From: a virus
IMG/VR virus record: IMGVR_UViG_3300005529_000024
Coordinates: 62,001-126,000 of that record
Strand: one strand, 5' to 3'
DNA: 64,000 bases
Shown here: piece after piece, positions 30,610-38,751 of the stretch
Numbering within the stretch: the stretch's first letter is position 1
Layout: every line of letters starts with the position of its first letter
The notes under the pieces: model-generated
The model's input: only the letters and a program-made list of their open reading frames with translations
Told to the model about the DNA's origin: nothing
Databases searched by the model: none
Made by a program: the position numbers and the translations under genes

Positions 30610-32097
30610 GTGCTAAAGATTGAAAAGCAAACAGTGTTTTGTTTTGTCAGCGGTGAGTTTAATCTAATAAAGTCGCTAGACAAGAAACTTACGCTACCTC
30701 TCAAACCTGAAGAGGTTAGCAACTTACGCTCTTCTCCAGCTTATGATCTGAGAGGAAACAGCGTATCCCTTCTAATCAGTCCAGATAATAGATTTTTAAC
30801 TGGATTGCTTCCCCATGTTGAGAAGATCTTAAAAGGTTTGGAAATCGATTATCAAGTAGTCGATTCATCCGAGCTTAAAAAAGAAACGTCATTCTCTATT
30901 GACTATATTCAAGGTCTCAGCAACAATATACTCCCTGGAATAACTCTTTATGACTATCAACTTTCTACAATAGTAAAATCTCTAATCAAGCTACGTGGTG
31001 TTGTATCTTCTCCTACTGGATCTGGTAAGACAGAAATTTTAGCCGCATTGTGTAAGCTCTTAACAGATCTTGGTAAACGTATTCTTATTGTTGTGAATAA
31101 GAAAGCTTTGATGACTCAGACTGTAAAGCGATTTAGATCTTACGGTCTTGATGCTGGATCAGTTGGGGATAACACTAAAGATGTTGATCATTCCATTGTT
31201 GTTGGTATTTCTAATTCTCTTTATAATGCTATCGCTAAAAAAGATAAAGCAGTATTCCCTGTAATCAGAGATTTTGATGTTCTACTCCTTGATGAGTGCC
31301 ATCATTCGCCTTGTGAAACTTGGTCGATAATCGGCATAAACAGTAATGCCAGTATTAAGATTGGGGTATCAGCTACACCTTTTTCTGATTTGAATAATCC
31401 TGATTTGAATGATCTCGTTCTTATGGGTTTAACCGGCGACATAATCTGTGATATCCCTATTCGTTATCTTTATGAGCATGGATATTTAGTTAAGCCTTAT
31501 ATTTATTTCCATAATATAAATAAGCCTAATCTATGGATGAGTAAAAATTCTCAATGGACTTATGTTTATAAAAAGGCTGTTACAGACAACGACTATCGTA
31601 ACACTGAGATTGTACGTTTAGCCGAAGAGTTATTTAATCATGATAGAAAAGTTTTAATCATGACTCGACAGGTTCAGCATGGTGAGTTGTTATTAGAAAA
31701 ATTAAAAGCTAAAAATTTATCTTGTGCTTTTTATCACGGTACAGGCACAGATGGTGATGAAGATGTAGAAGCAAAGTTATCCCATGCTTTTGATAATGGG
31801 AAGAACAATATCGTGATTGCAACGACAGGAATTGGTGCAGAGGGCGTTGACATACCAGTCATTGACGCTATGATCAATGCTGCGGGAGGCGCATCAAGGA
31901 AGATTGCTATACAGATGCTTGGCCGCTCGCTTCGTTTATACAAGGGGAAGAAGAATGCAGTATTTATAGATTTTTTTGACTTGACGCATTTTTATTTGAA
32001 AAACCATTCTAGACTCAGGCATGATCTATATTCAAGTGAAGGTCATCAAATCATAGGTTCATTATCTGAGTTTTGGAACAATTGGAACCAGTTATAA
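30610..32097 (+). CDS. SF2 DNA/RNA helicase, UvsW/RadD-like
   Basis: Encodes 495 residues from a GTG. Superfamily 2 motifs are in order: Walker A S-P-T-G-S-G-K-T near residue 137, motif Ia V-V-N-K-K-A-L, motif II D-E-C-H-H near residue 236, motif III S-A-T-P-F, motif V A-T-T-G-I-G-A-E-G-V-D and motif VI Q-M-L-G-R-S-L-R. The D-E-C-H box and one-domain N-extension resemble T4 UvsW and RadD-type helicases, which remodel branched DNA and help recombination-dependent replication. The upstream 120 residues may be a DNA-binding domain, as in UvsW. Confidence 0.88.
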   Translation: MLKIEKQTVFCFVSGEFNLIKSLDKKLTLPLKPEEVSNLRSSPAYDLRGNSVSLLISPDNRFLTGLLPHVEKILKGLEIDYQVVDSSELKKETSFSIDYIQGLSNNILPGITLYDYQLSTIVKSLIKLRGVVSSPTGSGKTEILAALCKLLTDLGKRILIVVNKKALMTQTVKRFRSYGLDAGSVGDNTKDVDHSIVVGISNSLYNAIAKKDKAVFPVIRDFDVLLLDECHHSPCETWSIIGINSNASIKIGVSATPFSDLNNPDLNDLVLMGLTGDIICDIPIRYLYEHGYLVKPYIYFHNINKPNLWMSKNSQWTYVYKKAVTDNDYRNTEIVRLAEELFNHDRKVLIMTRQVQHGELLLEKLKAKNLSCAFYHGTGTDGDEDVEAKLSHAFDNGKNNIVIATTGIGAEGVDIPVIDAMINAAGGASRKIAIQMLGRSLRLYKGKKNAVFIDFFDLTHFYLKNHSRLRHDLYSSEGHQIIGSLSEFWNNWNQL

Positions 32098-32111
32098 AAA
32101 GGAAGGTATAA

Positions 32112-33437
32112 ATGCCGGATACATATTCTTATAGCGATACATTTCAGCTACAGCTTTTAGCGTGTATGGCTAAAGAGCCAACTTTTATCATGACACATAA
32201 GTCTTGTCTCTCACCATATTATTTTGAGAAAGACTATTTTATCACAGTGGCTAAGATCCTCACTGAGTATTATGAGAAGTATAAAAAGATTCCTACATTG
32301 GATACCGCTCGTGAGTATCTTAATACACAATTTCCAGCCACTCATTTCCCTGAAGCTGTATTAAACAAAACGCTGGAAACACTTGATATCGTCTATAAGA
32401 CGAACACAGATGAGTTGAAATATATCTCGGATGAGGTGTTAAAGTTTGGACAGCGCCAAGCTATTAAAATGGCGATGAGCAAATCTGTTGATCTGCTTCG
32501 TTCGAGTAATGATAGATTCAATCCAGAGAATCTAGAAAAGATTAAAGCTGAGTTTGAAAAGGCTCTACGTGTAGGCAGAACATTTTCTGAGATGGTGGAG
32601 TTCTCATCTATTGCTGATGCTCTACATCTCCACATTAAAGACTTTTTCCCTGATGCGACTAGAAGAACAGTGCCCACTCCATTCCCTTCTTTAAATGATG
32701 CAATGACCTTTAAAGGAATGAGGGCTGGTGAGCTAATCGAGATCATGGGTCATCCTGGATTTGGTAAGAGTACCTTTGCAACGAATTTCGGTGTTGCAGC
32801 AGCAATGGCAGGGTTTGAGGTTGATCTTATCTCTACAGAGTTGAACGTTAGTTCATATCTATTAAAGATTGCAGCTAGACTAACAGGCATGTCTCCTTCT
32901 GAGGTTCAGGGTAAATATCCTGCTTATCAGGAGCTTATTCAACGTTACCTGCAAGAGAACAAGATGAAGTTCCGCATCATGAAAGTTCCCATGTATCAGG
33001 CTACTGTTGATGAGATTAGATCTTATTTAGCTGCTCAGAGGTCTTTGTCAAACGCAAATACTGGCCTTCTAATTGTTGATTCTCCGGATCATATCCTGCC
33101 GCGTACCATGGCTACAGAGAAATCGAGAATGGATTTTGGACTTGTGTATGGGGATCTGAAGACTCTTGGTGAAGATTATAATTGTCCAATTGTGTTGACA
33201 ACGCAAGCAAATCGTTCTAGTATGGATAAAGAAACATTCGGTATTGAGGCTGATAGCGAGAGTTGGTATAAGCCAGCAATTTGCGACGTTGTGTTGACAA
33301 TCAATCGTTCAATCGAGGAAGATAAGCAGCAACGTGCTCGTTTATTCGTTGGTAAACTGCGTGAAGGTAAGGATAAGTTTACAATCCGATTGATGCTTAG
33401 AACTGACATTGCTACAGCGAAAGAGGCAACTGATTAG
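32112..33437 (+). CDS. Replicative DnaB-type helicase
   Basis: Encodes 441 residues. An N-terminal helical domain (residues 1-175) resembles the DnaB N-domain that contacts primase. The RecA-like motor starts with A-G-E-L-I-E-I-M-G and Walker A G-H-P-G-F-G-K-S-T near residue 215, continues with S-T-E-L-N-V (motif H1a position), Walker B L-L-I-V-D-S-P-D and T-T-Q-A-N-R-S. These are the marks of hexameric replicative helicases such as T4 gp41. It precedes the primase gene by 9 bases, the usual helicase-primase pairing. Ribosome binding site AAAAAGGAAGG. Confidence 0.9.
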   Translation: MPDTYSYSDTFQLQLLACMAKEPTFIMTHKSCLSPYYFEKDYFITVAKILTEYYEKYKKIPTLDTAREYLNTQFPATHFPEAVLNKTLETLDIVYKTNTDELKYISDEVLKFGQRQAIKMAMSKSVDLLRSSNDRFNPENLEKIKAEFEKALRVGRTFSEMVEFSSIADALHLHIKDFFPDATRRTVPTPFPSLNDAMTFKGMRAGELIEIMGHPGFGKSTFATNFGVAAAMAGFEVDLISTELNVSSYLLKIAARLTGMSPSEVQGKYPAYQELIQRYLQENKMKFRIMKVPMYQATVDEIRSYLAAQRSLSNANTGLLIVDSPDHILPRTMATEKSRMDFGLVYGDLKTLGEDYNCPIVLTTQANRSSMDKETFGIEADSESWYKPAICDVVLTINRSIEEDKQQRARLFVGKLREGKDKFTIRLMLRTDIATAKEATD

Positions 33438-33446
33438 GAGGTTGGT

Positions 33447-34379
33447 TTGAGTTGTTCTGACTCCATTGTTTTATCGTCAGTGCTGGAGTATGTCAACTCC
33501 TCGCATCATAATGAAGAGCACATTTATAAATGCCCTTTTTGCGTAACAAAGATCGGTGAGGCCGATAGTAAGGGTAAGCTCTATGTAAACTTTGTCAAAA
33601 GTAAATTCCATTGTTTCAAGTGTAGTGAATCTGGTGAACTATCTAAACTCTATGCCCTTCTTGGGTTGAGTATAGATAATTCACCAGTTTCTGTTTTTAC
33701 GCAAAAGATTGATGAGTTCTTTCATCCTGTTTCCCAACATGAAGATATAATAGAATATGACATAAATCTGGATTTCGAGCATTTCGTTCCAATTGATCCT
33801 AGCGAAGATACCTTAGCCATGCGTTATTTAAGGGAGCGTGGCATCAGTGATCTGGATGTAGAGTTATACAGCATGTATTGGGGAAAGGGTCCTTATGCTG
33901 GTCGTATCATCATCCCAATTCTTGAGGATGGTGAGCCGGTTTATTTTGTCGCTAGGACCTATACTGATCGAACTCCTCGATATAGAAATCCTAAGATCCC
34001 TAAACCATTTGTCTTCAATCTGGATGCTGCCAAGAATTATAAGCACGTTATCTTGACTGAGGGTGTTATATCATCGATAGTCACTGGTCCTGATGCAGTC
34101 GCTATCCTTGGTAAAGAAATATTACCAGAGCAGGTTGATAAAATTTTAGCTTGCAATTTTGAGGAGATTACTGTAGCATTAGATCCAGATGCGACTAAGT
34201 ATGCTGACAAGATTGCTGATTTATTCTATAATACTGGTAAAAAAGTATCACGTATCATCTACCCAGATAAAAAGCGAGATCCAGCAGAATTGGGGCGTGA
34301 GTATATGCGTCAACTTATTAATAACCGTTTGGGGCATAAATCCTATGAATATATGGCCGCAATAATAAGCCGCCTTTAA
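33447..34379 (+). CDS. DnaG-type primase
   Basis: Encodes 310 residues from a TTG with AGGAGG 5 bases upstream. An N-terminal zinc finger (C-P-F-C at residue 28, then C-F-K-C near residue 56) is followed by a short linker and a Toprim domain (residues 190-290) with V-I-L-T-E-G, the central A-L-D-P-D-A motif and a P-D-K-K-R-D-P segment. Compared with DnaG of about 580 residues it is compact, as phage primases are, and lacks a helicase-binding C-terminal domain. It directly follows the helicase gene. Confidence 0.87.
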   Translation: MSCSDSIVLSSVLEYVNSSHHNEEHIYKCPFCVTKIGEADSKGKLYVNFVKSKFHCFKCSESGELSKLYALLGLSIDNSPVSVFTQKIDEFFHPVSQHEDIIEYDINLDFEHFVPIDPSEDTLAMRYLRERGISDLDVELYSMYWGKGPYAGRIIIPILEDGEPVYFVARTYTDRTPRYRNPKIPKPFVFNLDAAKNYKHVILTEGVISSIVTGPDAVAILGKEILPEQVDKILACNFEEITVALDPDATKYADKIADLFYNTGKKVSRIIYPDKKRDPAELGREYMRQLINNRLGHKSYEYMAAIISRL

Positions 34380-34386
34380 AAAGTTC

Positions 34387-34415
34387 TTGACAAATTGCAA
34401 TGTTAGTTGTATAAT
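34387..34415 (+). promoter_or_regulatory. Consensus sigma-70 promoter
   Basis: TTGACA (34387-34392) and TATAAT (34410-34415), 17-base spacer, directly after the primase stop. Drives the small gene at 34444 and probably the sigma-like gene behind it. Confidence 0.88.
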
Positions 34416-34443
34416 TTAGTCAACACTAAAGGGAGAAACGCTT

Positions 34444-34725
34444 ATGATTAAGCGTCAGCAGTATTTCAGAATCGGCAAGTATGCAGAACATATTCACAAG
34501 GGGTTTCTTACCGTGCCGGATCTTTTGACCGATGTTGACTTTATTGCTCTTGATAACGTAACAAAAGCTCAATTGCTCTCCATTTGGATGCTTTTATCCA
34601 GCAAAAATAATGACTTCGAGAAACTTCCTTACGACAGTATCACGGTCAAAAAGCTTATCTCTTCTAACCGAAAGGTTAATTTGAGAAAGCTTCTTGATCG
34701 TGGTTTTATTTCTCTAATTAAGTAG
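34444..34725 (+). CDS. Small winged-helix-like protein
   Basis: Encodes 93 residues behind AAAGGGAGAAACGC. Segments F-L-T-V-P-D-L-L, K-A-Q-L-L-S-I-W-M-L-L-S and V-K-K-L-I-S-S-N-R-K-V-N-L-R-K-L-L-D-R-G-F-I-S suggest a small winged-helix or DnaD/replisome-organiser-like N-domain, in which the final strand is the wing. It is first behind a consensus promoter and precedes the sigma-like gene by 17 bases, so a transcription or replication regulator is plausible. Domain call is from the helix pattern only. Confidence 0.55.
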   Translation: MIKRQQYFRIGKYAEHIHKGFLTVPDLLTDVDFIALDNVTKAQLLSIWMLLSSKNNDFEKLPYDSITVKKLISSNRKVNLRKLLDRGFISLIK

Positions 34726-34742
34726 ATTGGCTTAGGAATAGA

Positions 34743-35474
34743 ATGGATCAGCAAGAGGTTCGATTTAACGAAGCTTTGAATAAGTTTCGTGGCTTTTTTC
34801 GGTTTCTTGGTCGTAAATATGAAATTATTCCTGCACTTGAACGTGAAGATATTGAGCAAATTTGTGCAGAGAAGTTATTCAAGATTGTATCTGAGTGCGA
34901 TTGGGATATAAACTCCATTGCATTTACAGCTTACGTTAAAGACTCAGCTAAAAATGTGGTTTTCAGTGCGATGAGATATCACTCTTCATATAAGCGGTCA
35001 CACAATAAAGAGGTACATGATATCACAGAATCGCGTGGTAATAATGACGAGCCGAGTACTATATCTGTGTTCGACATTCTGTCAGATAAGGCTCAAGAGA
35101 ATCCTGAAAATATAACCACATATGAGGATTTAAAAGAGAAGATCTGTTCTGTGTTAACAGAGGAAGAGAGATCATTATTTTATGAGATCGATCAATCAGA
35201 TACTTCTCGTGCTTGGTCATTGCTGAGTACTAAATATGCCAATAGCTGGCCCCGTCCTACTAACGCTATTTATGCTGAAGCTCTTGGAATTACACTTGGT
35301 CATTTAAAGTCAATTAAAAAGTCAATGAGAAACAAAATTATGGCGTTGTTTTTATCCTGTCCTTATTGTGGCTCTAATAATATCGCTAAATATAAACGAC
35401 AGGATGATAAATGGTTATATGCCTGTGCTAACAAATCTTGTGAAGATAAAGTTTTTACCCCATTATTTTTATAG
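34743..35474 (+). CDS. Sigma-factor-like protein with C-terminal zinc ribbon
   Basis: Encodes 243 residues. Residues 25-85 resemble sigma region 2 (REDIEQICAEKLFKI, then NSIAFTAYVKDSAKNVVFSA), and residues 120-200 resemble a region 4-like helix-turn-helix (LTEEERSLFYEIDQS, then IYAEALGITLGHLKSIKKSM). The C-terminal 40 residues are a zinc ribbon with C-P-Y-C and C-A-N-K-S-C. A region 2/region 4 protein with an attached ribbon would suit a phage transcription factor that redirects host polymerase. Key sigma residues are too diverged for certainty. It follows a consensus promoter. Confidence 0.55.
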   Translation: MDQQEVRFNEALNKFRGFFRFLGRKYEIIPALEREDIEQICAEKLFKIVSECDWDINSIAFTAYVKDSAKNVVFSAMRYHSSYKRSHNKEVHDITESRGNNDEPSTISVFDILSDKAQENPENITTYEDLKEKICSVLTEEERSLFYEIDQSDTSRAWSLLSTKYANSWPRPTNAIYAEALGITLGHLKSIKKSMRNKIMALFLSCPYCGSNNIAKYKRQDDKWLYACANKSCEDKVFTPLFL

Positions 35475-35482
35475 GAGTATTG

Positions 35483-35887
35483 ATGTATTATCGTAAGGCT
35501 CATAAGGATAAGAAAACCAACAAATGGCTTTATTGTGAAACATACCGTGAACCAGGTGCTACCAAATCGCGTTACCCAATAGGCTATTGTGCGGATCATT
35601 CTAATGATGGGCACGATACAAAATTAGATGCAGAGAAGTGCTGGCATAACTATCTTGTAGATCTGTATACTATTAACTCGTTTCCTTCTTTGAAAGATTG
35701 TTTAATTTGCAAGGAAATTTATTCAATAAAAAGAGTGGCTGAACGTGCAATATCTTTCGCAGGTTATGTTTTTCCAATCTGCGCCGAGCACATGACAAAG
35801 GAGTATGTTTCCAAGCACATAATCCTATTCTGTCCTAATATTATTGAATTGTCTTATTTATCTAGGAGTCCACAGGCTATTAAATAG
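35483..35887 (+). CDS. Cysteine/histidine-rich hypothetical protein
   Basis: Encodes 134 residues from the ATG behind TAGGAG; an in-frame TTG 3 bases upstream is the alternative. The basic, aromatic N-terminal part (YYRKAHKDKKTNKWLYCETY, YPIGYCADH) looks like a small zinc-binding unit. A second group, C-L-I-C-K near residue 73 and C-A-E-H near residue 99, completes a treble-clef-like pattern. It follows the sigma-like gene by 8 bases. No family recognised; RNA or DNA binding is possible. Confidence 0.6.
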   Translation: MYYRKAHKDKKTNKWLYCETYREPGATKSRYPIGYCADHSNDGHDTKLDAEKCWHNYLVDLYTINSFPSLKDCLICKEIYSIKRVAERAISFAGYVFPICAEHMTKEYVSKHIILFCPNIIELSYLSRSPQAIK

Positions 35888-35898
35888 CAGGAGGCAAA

Positions 35899-36063
35899 AT
35901 GACACAGGAAGAGAAAGATTTTTTGACAAGGCTTGCTACTGTTATAGAGAATGTAGAGAGCTTAAAGCTGCGTGTCAGCAATATTCGCTCAGAATTGGAC
36001 GAACTCAAGGTCTTTTTTGAGACGGCAAAACAAAGGCTAGGAGTTGACAATGAAGATAAATGA
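35899..36063 (+). CDS. 54-residue coiled-coil protein
   Basis: Encodes 54 residues, below the usual length cut-off, behind a strong CAGGAGGC. The sequence is one amphipathic helix with leucine/isoleucine/valine heptads (LATVIENVESLKLRVSNI, then ELDELKVFFETAKQRL), a short dimeric or trimeric coiled coil. The stop overlaps the next gene's start by 14 bases in another frame, which supports coding. No function can be named. Confidence 0.6.
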   Translation: MTQEEKDFLTRLATVIENVESLKLRVSNIRSELDELKVFFETAKQRLGVDNEDK

Positions 36064-36646
36064 GTATCTCAAAGAAAAGGAAAAAAACTTTGTAAACGTA
36101 TTGCCGAAGACTTTTACTCGTGACTTAGAGGGTAATGATGTTGTGCAGAGTGGATATTTGATTCCTTTCGATGATTATTTTGTCATTGTAAAGCTACCTG
36201 AGTTTGAAACTGATGAATCAATCACAGAGTTTGCTTTCCCCTATAGTAACATCTGTAATCTATCTATTGCTCCCGATTGTCCCTGTCCTAATTGTATACG
36301 CGATGATGCGGAGTTCGAAGAATTCTACTTGACATATAATAAGTCTAGGCGCACATTCAAACAATATTGTGAATCTCTTCAGACTTCTTATGTTGGGTTG
36401 ATGACTACTGATCTTCATGTTAGTACTGAAGGTAAGCCATATGTCTATATTGGTACTCTAATCGTTCATGAAGATTTTGTGGTTTTCAGAAATATCGCTG
36501 GCGAGGAAAAGTTGTATCCATTCGAATCTATTTTGTCGATTACCCCGATTAAATATGATTTAATTCGTGACAGGATTGAGTTTTTTGAGAAGCGATCAGC
36601 TACACAACCCGATATACAATCATATGGAGAGAACAATGCCGATTAA
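36050..36646 (+). CDS. Hypothetical protein, paralogue of the 61019 product
   Basis: Encodes 198 residues. The middle and C-terminal segments (TFKQYCESLQTSYVGLM, TLIVHEDFVVFRNIAGEE) align with the small protein at 61019-61267 (TFHEYLKNLETCYALLF, TIIVHDDFVLIRDVDNKE). A C-P-C-P-N-C cluster near residue 82 may bind a metal. The repeated fold, a helix and a small beta barrel, occurs once here after a 100-residue N-domain. It overlaps the upstream coiled-coil gene and the RtcB gene, so translation is probably coupled. Confidence 0.65.
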   Translation: MKINEYLKEKEKNFVNVLPKTFTRDLEGNDVVQSGYLIPFDDYFVIVKLPEFETDESITEFAFPYSNICNLSIAPDCPCPNCIRDDAEFEEFYLTYNKSRRTFKQYCESLQTSYVGLMTTDLHVSTEGKPYVYIGTLIVHEDFVVFRNIAGEEKLYPFESILSITPIKYDLIRDRIEFFEKRSATQPDIQSYGENNAD

Positions 36647-37820
36647 ACAAGAAATCACAAGTGGTAGAGTTCCCGTAAAAATATGGACAGATGCTGTTGA
36701 ATCTGAGGCTTACGGACAGCTTAAGAATGTGGCTAATCTACCGTTCGTCTTCCATCACGTGGCTGTGATGCCAGATTGCCATGTTGGGAAGGGCGCTGTA
36801 GTTGGATCTGTTGTCCCTACGGAAAATGCTATCTGTCCGGCTACTGTTGGTGTCGATATCGGTTGCGGGATGATTGCAGCGAAACTTGTTGGATTGTCAG
36901 CTAAAGATTTCTCTGATGATAAAGTTCTGCGTGAGATTCGTTTAGAGATTGAGAAGAATGTTCCTGTAGGATTTGACCGTCATGATAAGGCGAGCCAAGC
37001 TGCATGGAATTGGGATGGATGGAGAACTTTTTCTACCCTCACTGAAGGTGTTCAAGATCTTAAAGATAAAGCTATGAAGCAGTTAGGGACTCTTGGTGGA
37101 GGAAACCATTTTATTGAACTGTGCCTTGATCGTAATAATGATGCATGGGTTGTTCTCCATTCTGGATCTCGCAATATCGGTAAATCAGTTACTGAGGTGC
37201 ATATCAATAAGGCAAAGGGACTTATACAGGAGTTAGCAATCCATCTTCCTGATAAAGATCTTGCTTATTTTACAAGTGGTACGCCCGAATTTTCTGCCTA
37301 TTTGAACGATCTGTTTTGGGCACAGAATTATGCGCTGATGAACCGTGAGCTTATGCTGAAGAGCGTTTTATCATCGTTGGTTTCTGCGTTGCATCTTCCT
37401 TATCTCTATTTGGAGAACCGCATCAATTGTCACCATAATTATGTGGCTACGGAAGAGCATTTCGGTAAGTCTATCCTAATTACACGCAAAGGAGCTATTC
37501 GGGCTAAAGCTGGAGATCTGGGAGTTATTCCTGGATCGATGGGCACTAAATCTTATATCGTTAAGGGATTAGGTAATCCTGAATCGTTCGATTCTTGTTC
37601 CCATGGTGCTGGTCGTAGGATGAGCCGTGGCGCTGCAAAGAAAGTGTTTACTGTTCAAGACTTGGAAGCACAGACGGCTGGTGTCGAATGCCGAAAGGAT
37701 TCTGGAGTGATCGATGAGATTCCTGGTGCTTACAAGGATATCGATGAGGTCATGACTAATCAAGCTGATCTTGTTGAGGTTTGTTACGAGTTGAAGCAGT
37801 TTCTGTGCGTAAAGGGTTAA
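36636..37820 (+). CDS. rtcB: RtcB-type 3'-phosphate RNA ligase
   Basis: Encodes 394 residues from an ATG behind GGAGAGAAC; a longer frame to 36567 lies inside the preceding gene. All family motifs are visible: M-P-D-C-H-V-G-K-G, V-G-V-D-I-G-C-G-M near residue 72, L-G-G-G-N-H-F-I-E-L, H-S-G-S-R-N-I-G near residue 180, N-C-H-H-N-Y and the nucleophile-containing S-H-G-A-G-R-R near residue 330. RtcB joins a 2',3'-cyclic phosphate or 3'-phosphate to a 5'-OH with GTP and Mn2+. In a phage it would repair tRNA cut by host anticodon nucleases. The RlaP-like gene at 53473 is a likely partner. Confidence 0.93.
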   Translation: MPIKQEITSGRVPVKIWTDAVESEAYGQLKNVANLPFVFHHVAVMPDCHVGKGAVVGSVVPTENAICPATVGVDIGCGMIAAKLVGLSAKDFSDDKVLREIRLEIEKNVPVGFDRHDKASQAAWNWDGWRTFSTLTEGVQDLKDKAMKQLGTLGGGNHFIELCLDRNNDAWVVLHSGSRNIGKSVTEVHINKAKGLIQELAIHLPDKDLAYFTSGTPEFSAYLNDLFWAQNYALMNRELMLKSVLSSLVSALHLPYLYLENRINCHHNYVATEEHFGKSILITRKGAIRAKAGDLGVIPGSMGTKSYIVKGLGNPESFDSCSHGAGRRMSRGAAKKVFTVQDLEAQTAGVECRKDSGVIDEIPGAYKDIDEVMTNQADLVEVCYELKQFLCVKG

Positions 37821-37822
37821 TT

Positions 37823-38017
37823 GTGCGTTGCGATGGTAGAAATCATAATCTGACTGCCATATACCATGACTCTGTTGGATATGACTGTGTTCATGTTGTG
37901 CGCTGGTGTACTAGATGTGGCGCTGTAGTTATCGATCTTGATACAGATGGTAGGGTTGATCCTGGCGCTATTGCAAAGATGTTATTCCCTTCGGATATTT
38001 ATGGAGGTGAAAAATGA
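37823..38017 (+). CDS. Small Cys-rich protein, GTG start
   Basis: Encodes 64 residues from a GTG 3 bases after the RtcB stop, with AAAGGG upstream. The segment V-R-W-C-T-R-C-G-A-V near residue 30 is a single zinc knuckle, and D-G-R-N-H near residue 4 with C2 supplies further ligands. The protein may fold as one small treble-clef. It overlaps the next gene by 4 bases (ATGA). No known family; such knuckle proteins are frequent in this window. Confidence 0.62.
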   Translation: MRCDGRNHNLTAIYHDSVGYDCVHVVRWCTRCGAVVIDLDTDGRVDPGAIAKMLFPSDIYGGEK

Positions 38018-38220
38018 GCCTTAAAGATCTTATTACTTCCCTCGAAATTCTCTCGAAGTATATGATAGATGAGCTTGAATCAAAAAAGTCTGTCTATCCT
38101 GTGGAGGGCATTATATACGTTTTTATTAACACTCCTATTGATAAAAACGATGATTATTACAAGCTTGTAAACTCAGAATGGGCTAACGTTGACACGTTCT
38201 GTTGGATGATTGAGCTATGA
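38014..38220 (+). CDS. Small hypothetical protein
   Basis: Encodes 68 residues from an ATG behind GGAGGTGAAAA. The first half is helical (LITSLEILSKYMIDELES) and the second has strands (EGIIYVFINTPIDK) ending in a tryptophan-rich tail (FCWMIEL). No cysteine pair or known motif. It overlaps both neighbours by four bases, so it is part of a tightly translated string running from RtcB to the DNA polymerase. Function unknown. Confidence 0.65.
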   Translation: MSLKDLITSLEILSKYMIDELESKKSVYPVEGIIYVFINTPIDKNDDYYKLVNSEWANVDTFCWMIEL

Positions 38221-38510
38221 AGACACATTGGTTATATGGTTTCGGGCCAAACAAGGAAGTCAAACTCAACGTTGAGATTGATGAAGAAACAAAATGTTCA
38301 GACTGCATTCACGTTCAAGTTTGTGATTTTAATATGCGCTGGCGTTGTTCTAACTATACGTTTGGTACTTCCGAGTATTCCCTCAGTAGTTGCCAATCCT
38401 GCATAAATAGATTTACCAGGTTTGATAAGGATAAGGTCCCTTGCTTTGTCTGTCCATTTTTTGTTAAGCGGCCAGATGATTTTAAGCTAATAGAGATTAA
38501 AAGAGATTAA
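38217..38510 (+). CDS. Eight-cysteine protein
   Basis: Encodes 97 residues. Cysteines come in C-S-D-C, V-C-D-F, R-C-S-N, C-Q-S-C and C-F-V-C groups between residues 27 and 82, sufficient for two zinc ions or an iron-sulphur site. The surrounding sequence is basic and aromatic. The start overlaps the previous stop by four bases. It lies two genes before the glycosylase-polymerase fusion, but no link can be shown. No family recognised. Confidence 0.63.
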   Translation: MKTHWLYGFGPNKEVKLNVEIDEETKCSDCIHVQVCDFNMRWRCSNYTFGTSEYSLSSCQSCINRFTRFDKDKVPCFVCPFFVKRPDDFKLIEIKRD

Positions 38511-38529
38511 GTAATAAGAAAGGATTTGT

Positions 38530-38751
38530 ATGGAAACAGATGGTTTTACATTCCAGAATTTAAGAACAAAAGAAACTCTTCCTTTGGATAAATTTGGTCC
38601 AATGAAGGAAGAATTCTGGAACAAGCTCGTTACAGCTATGAAAATGATGTATGCGCTTAATGTGCCTTTTAAGGTTGAGTTTCAAGGCACGAAAGATCCA
38701 GATTTTGATTCAAGTGATTTCGATCCATATTCCGAGATAGAGGAATTTTAA
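38530..38751 (+). CDS. Small acidic-tailed protein before DNA polymerase
   Basis: Encodes 73 residues behind AAAGGATTT. A basic/hydrophobic first part (FTFQNLRTKETLPLDKFG) and a methionine-rich helix (LVTAMKMMYALNVPFKV) are followed by a strongly acidic tail (DPDFDSSDFDPYSEIEEF). The ATG of the polymerase gene overlaps the final base. An acidic tail next to a polymerase suggests a DNA-mimic or accessory subunit, but this is a guess. Confidence 0.62.
   Translation: METDGFTFQNLRTKETLPLDKFGPMKEEFWNKLVTAMKMMYALNVPFKVEFQGTKDPDFDSSDFDPYSEIEEF

Noticed and set aside
36044-36049. TTGACA in the coiled-coil gene at 35899
   Set aside because: Inside coding sequence with no -10 box at 16-18 bases.
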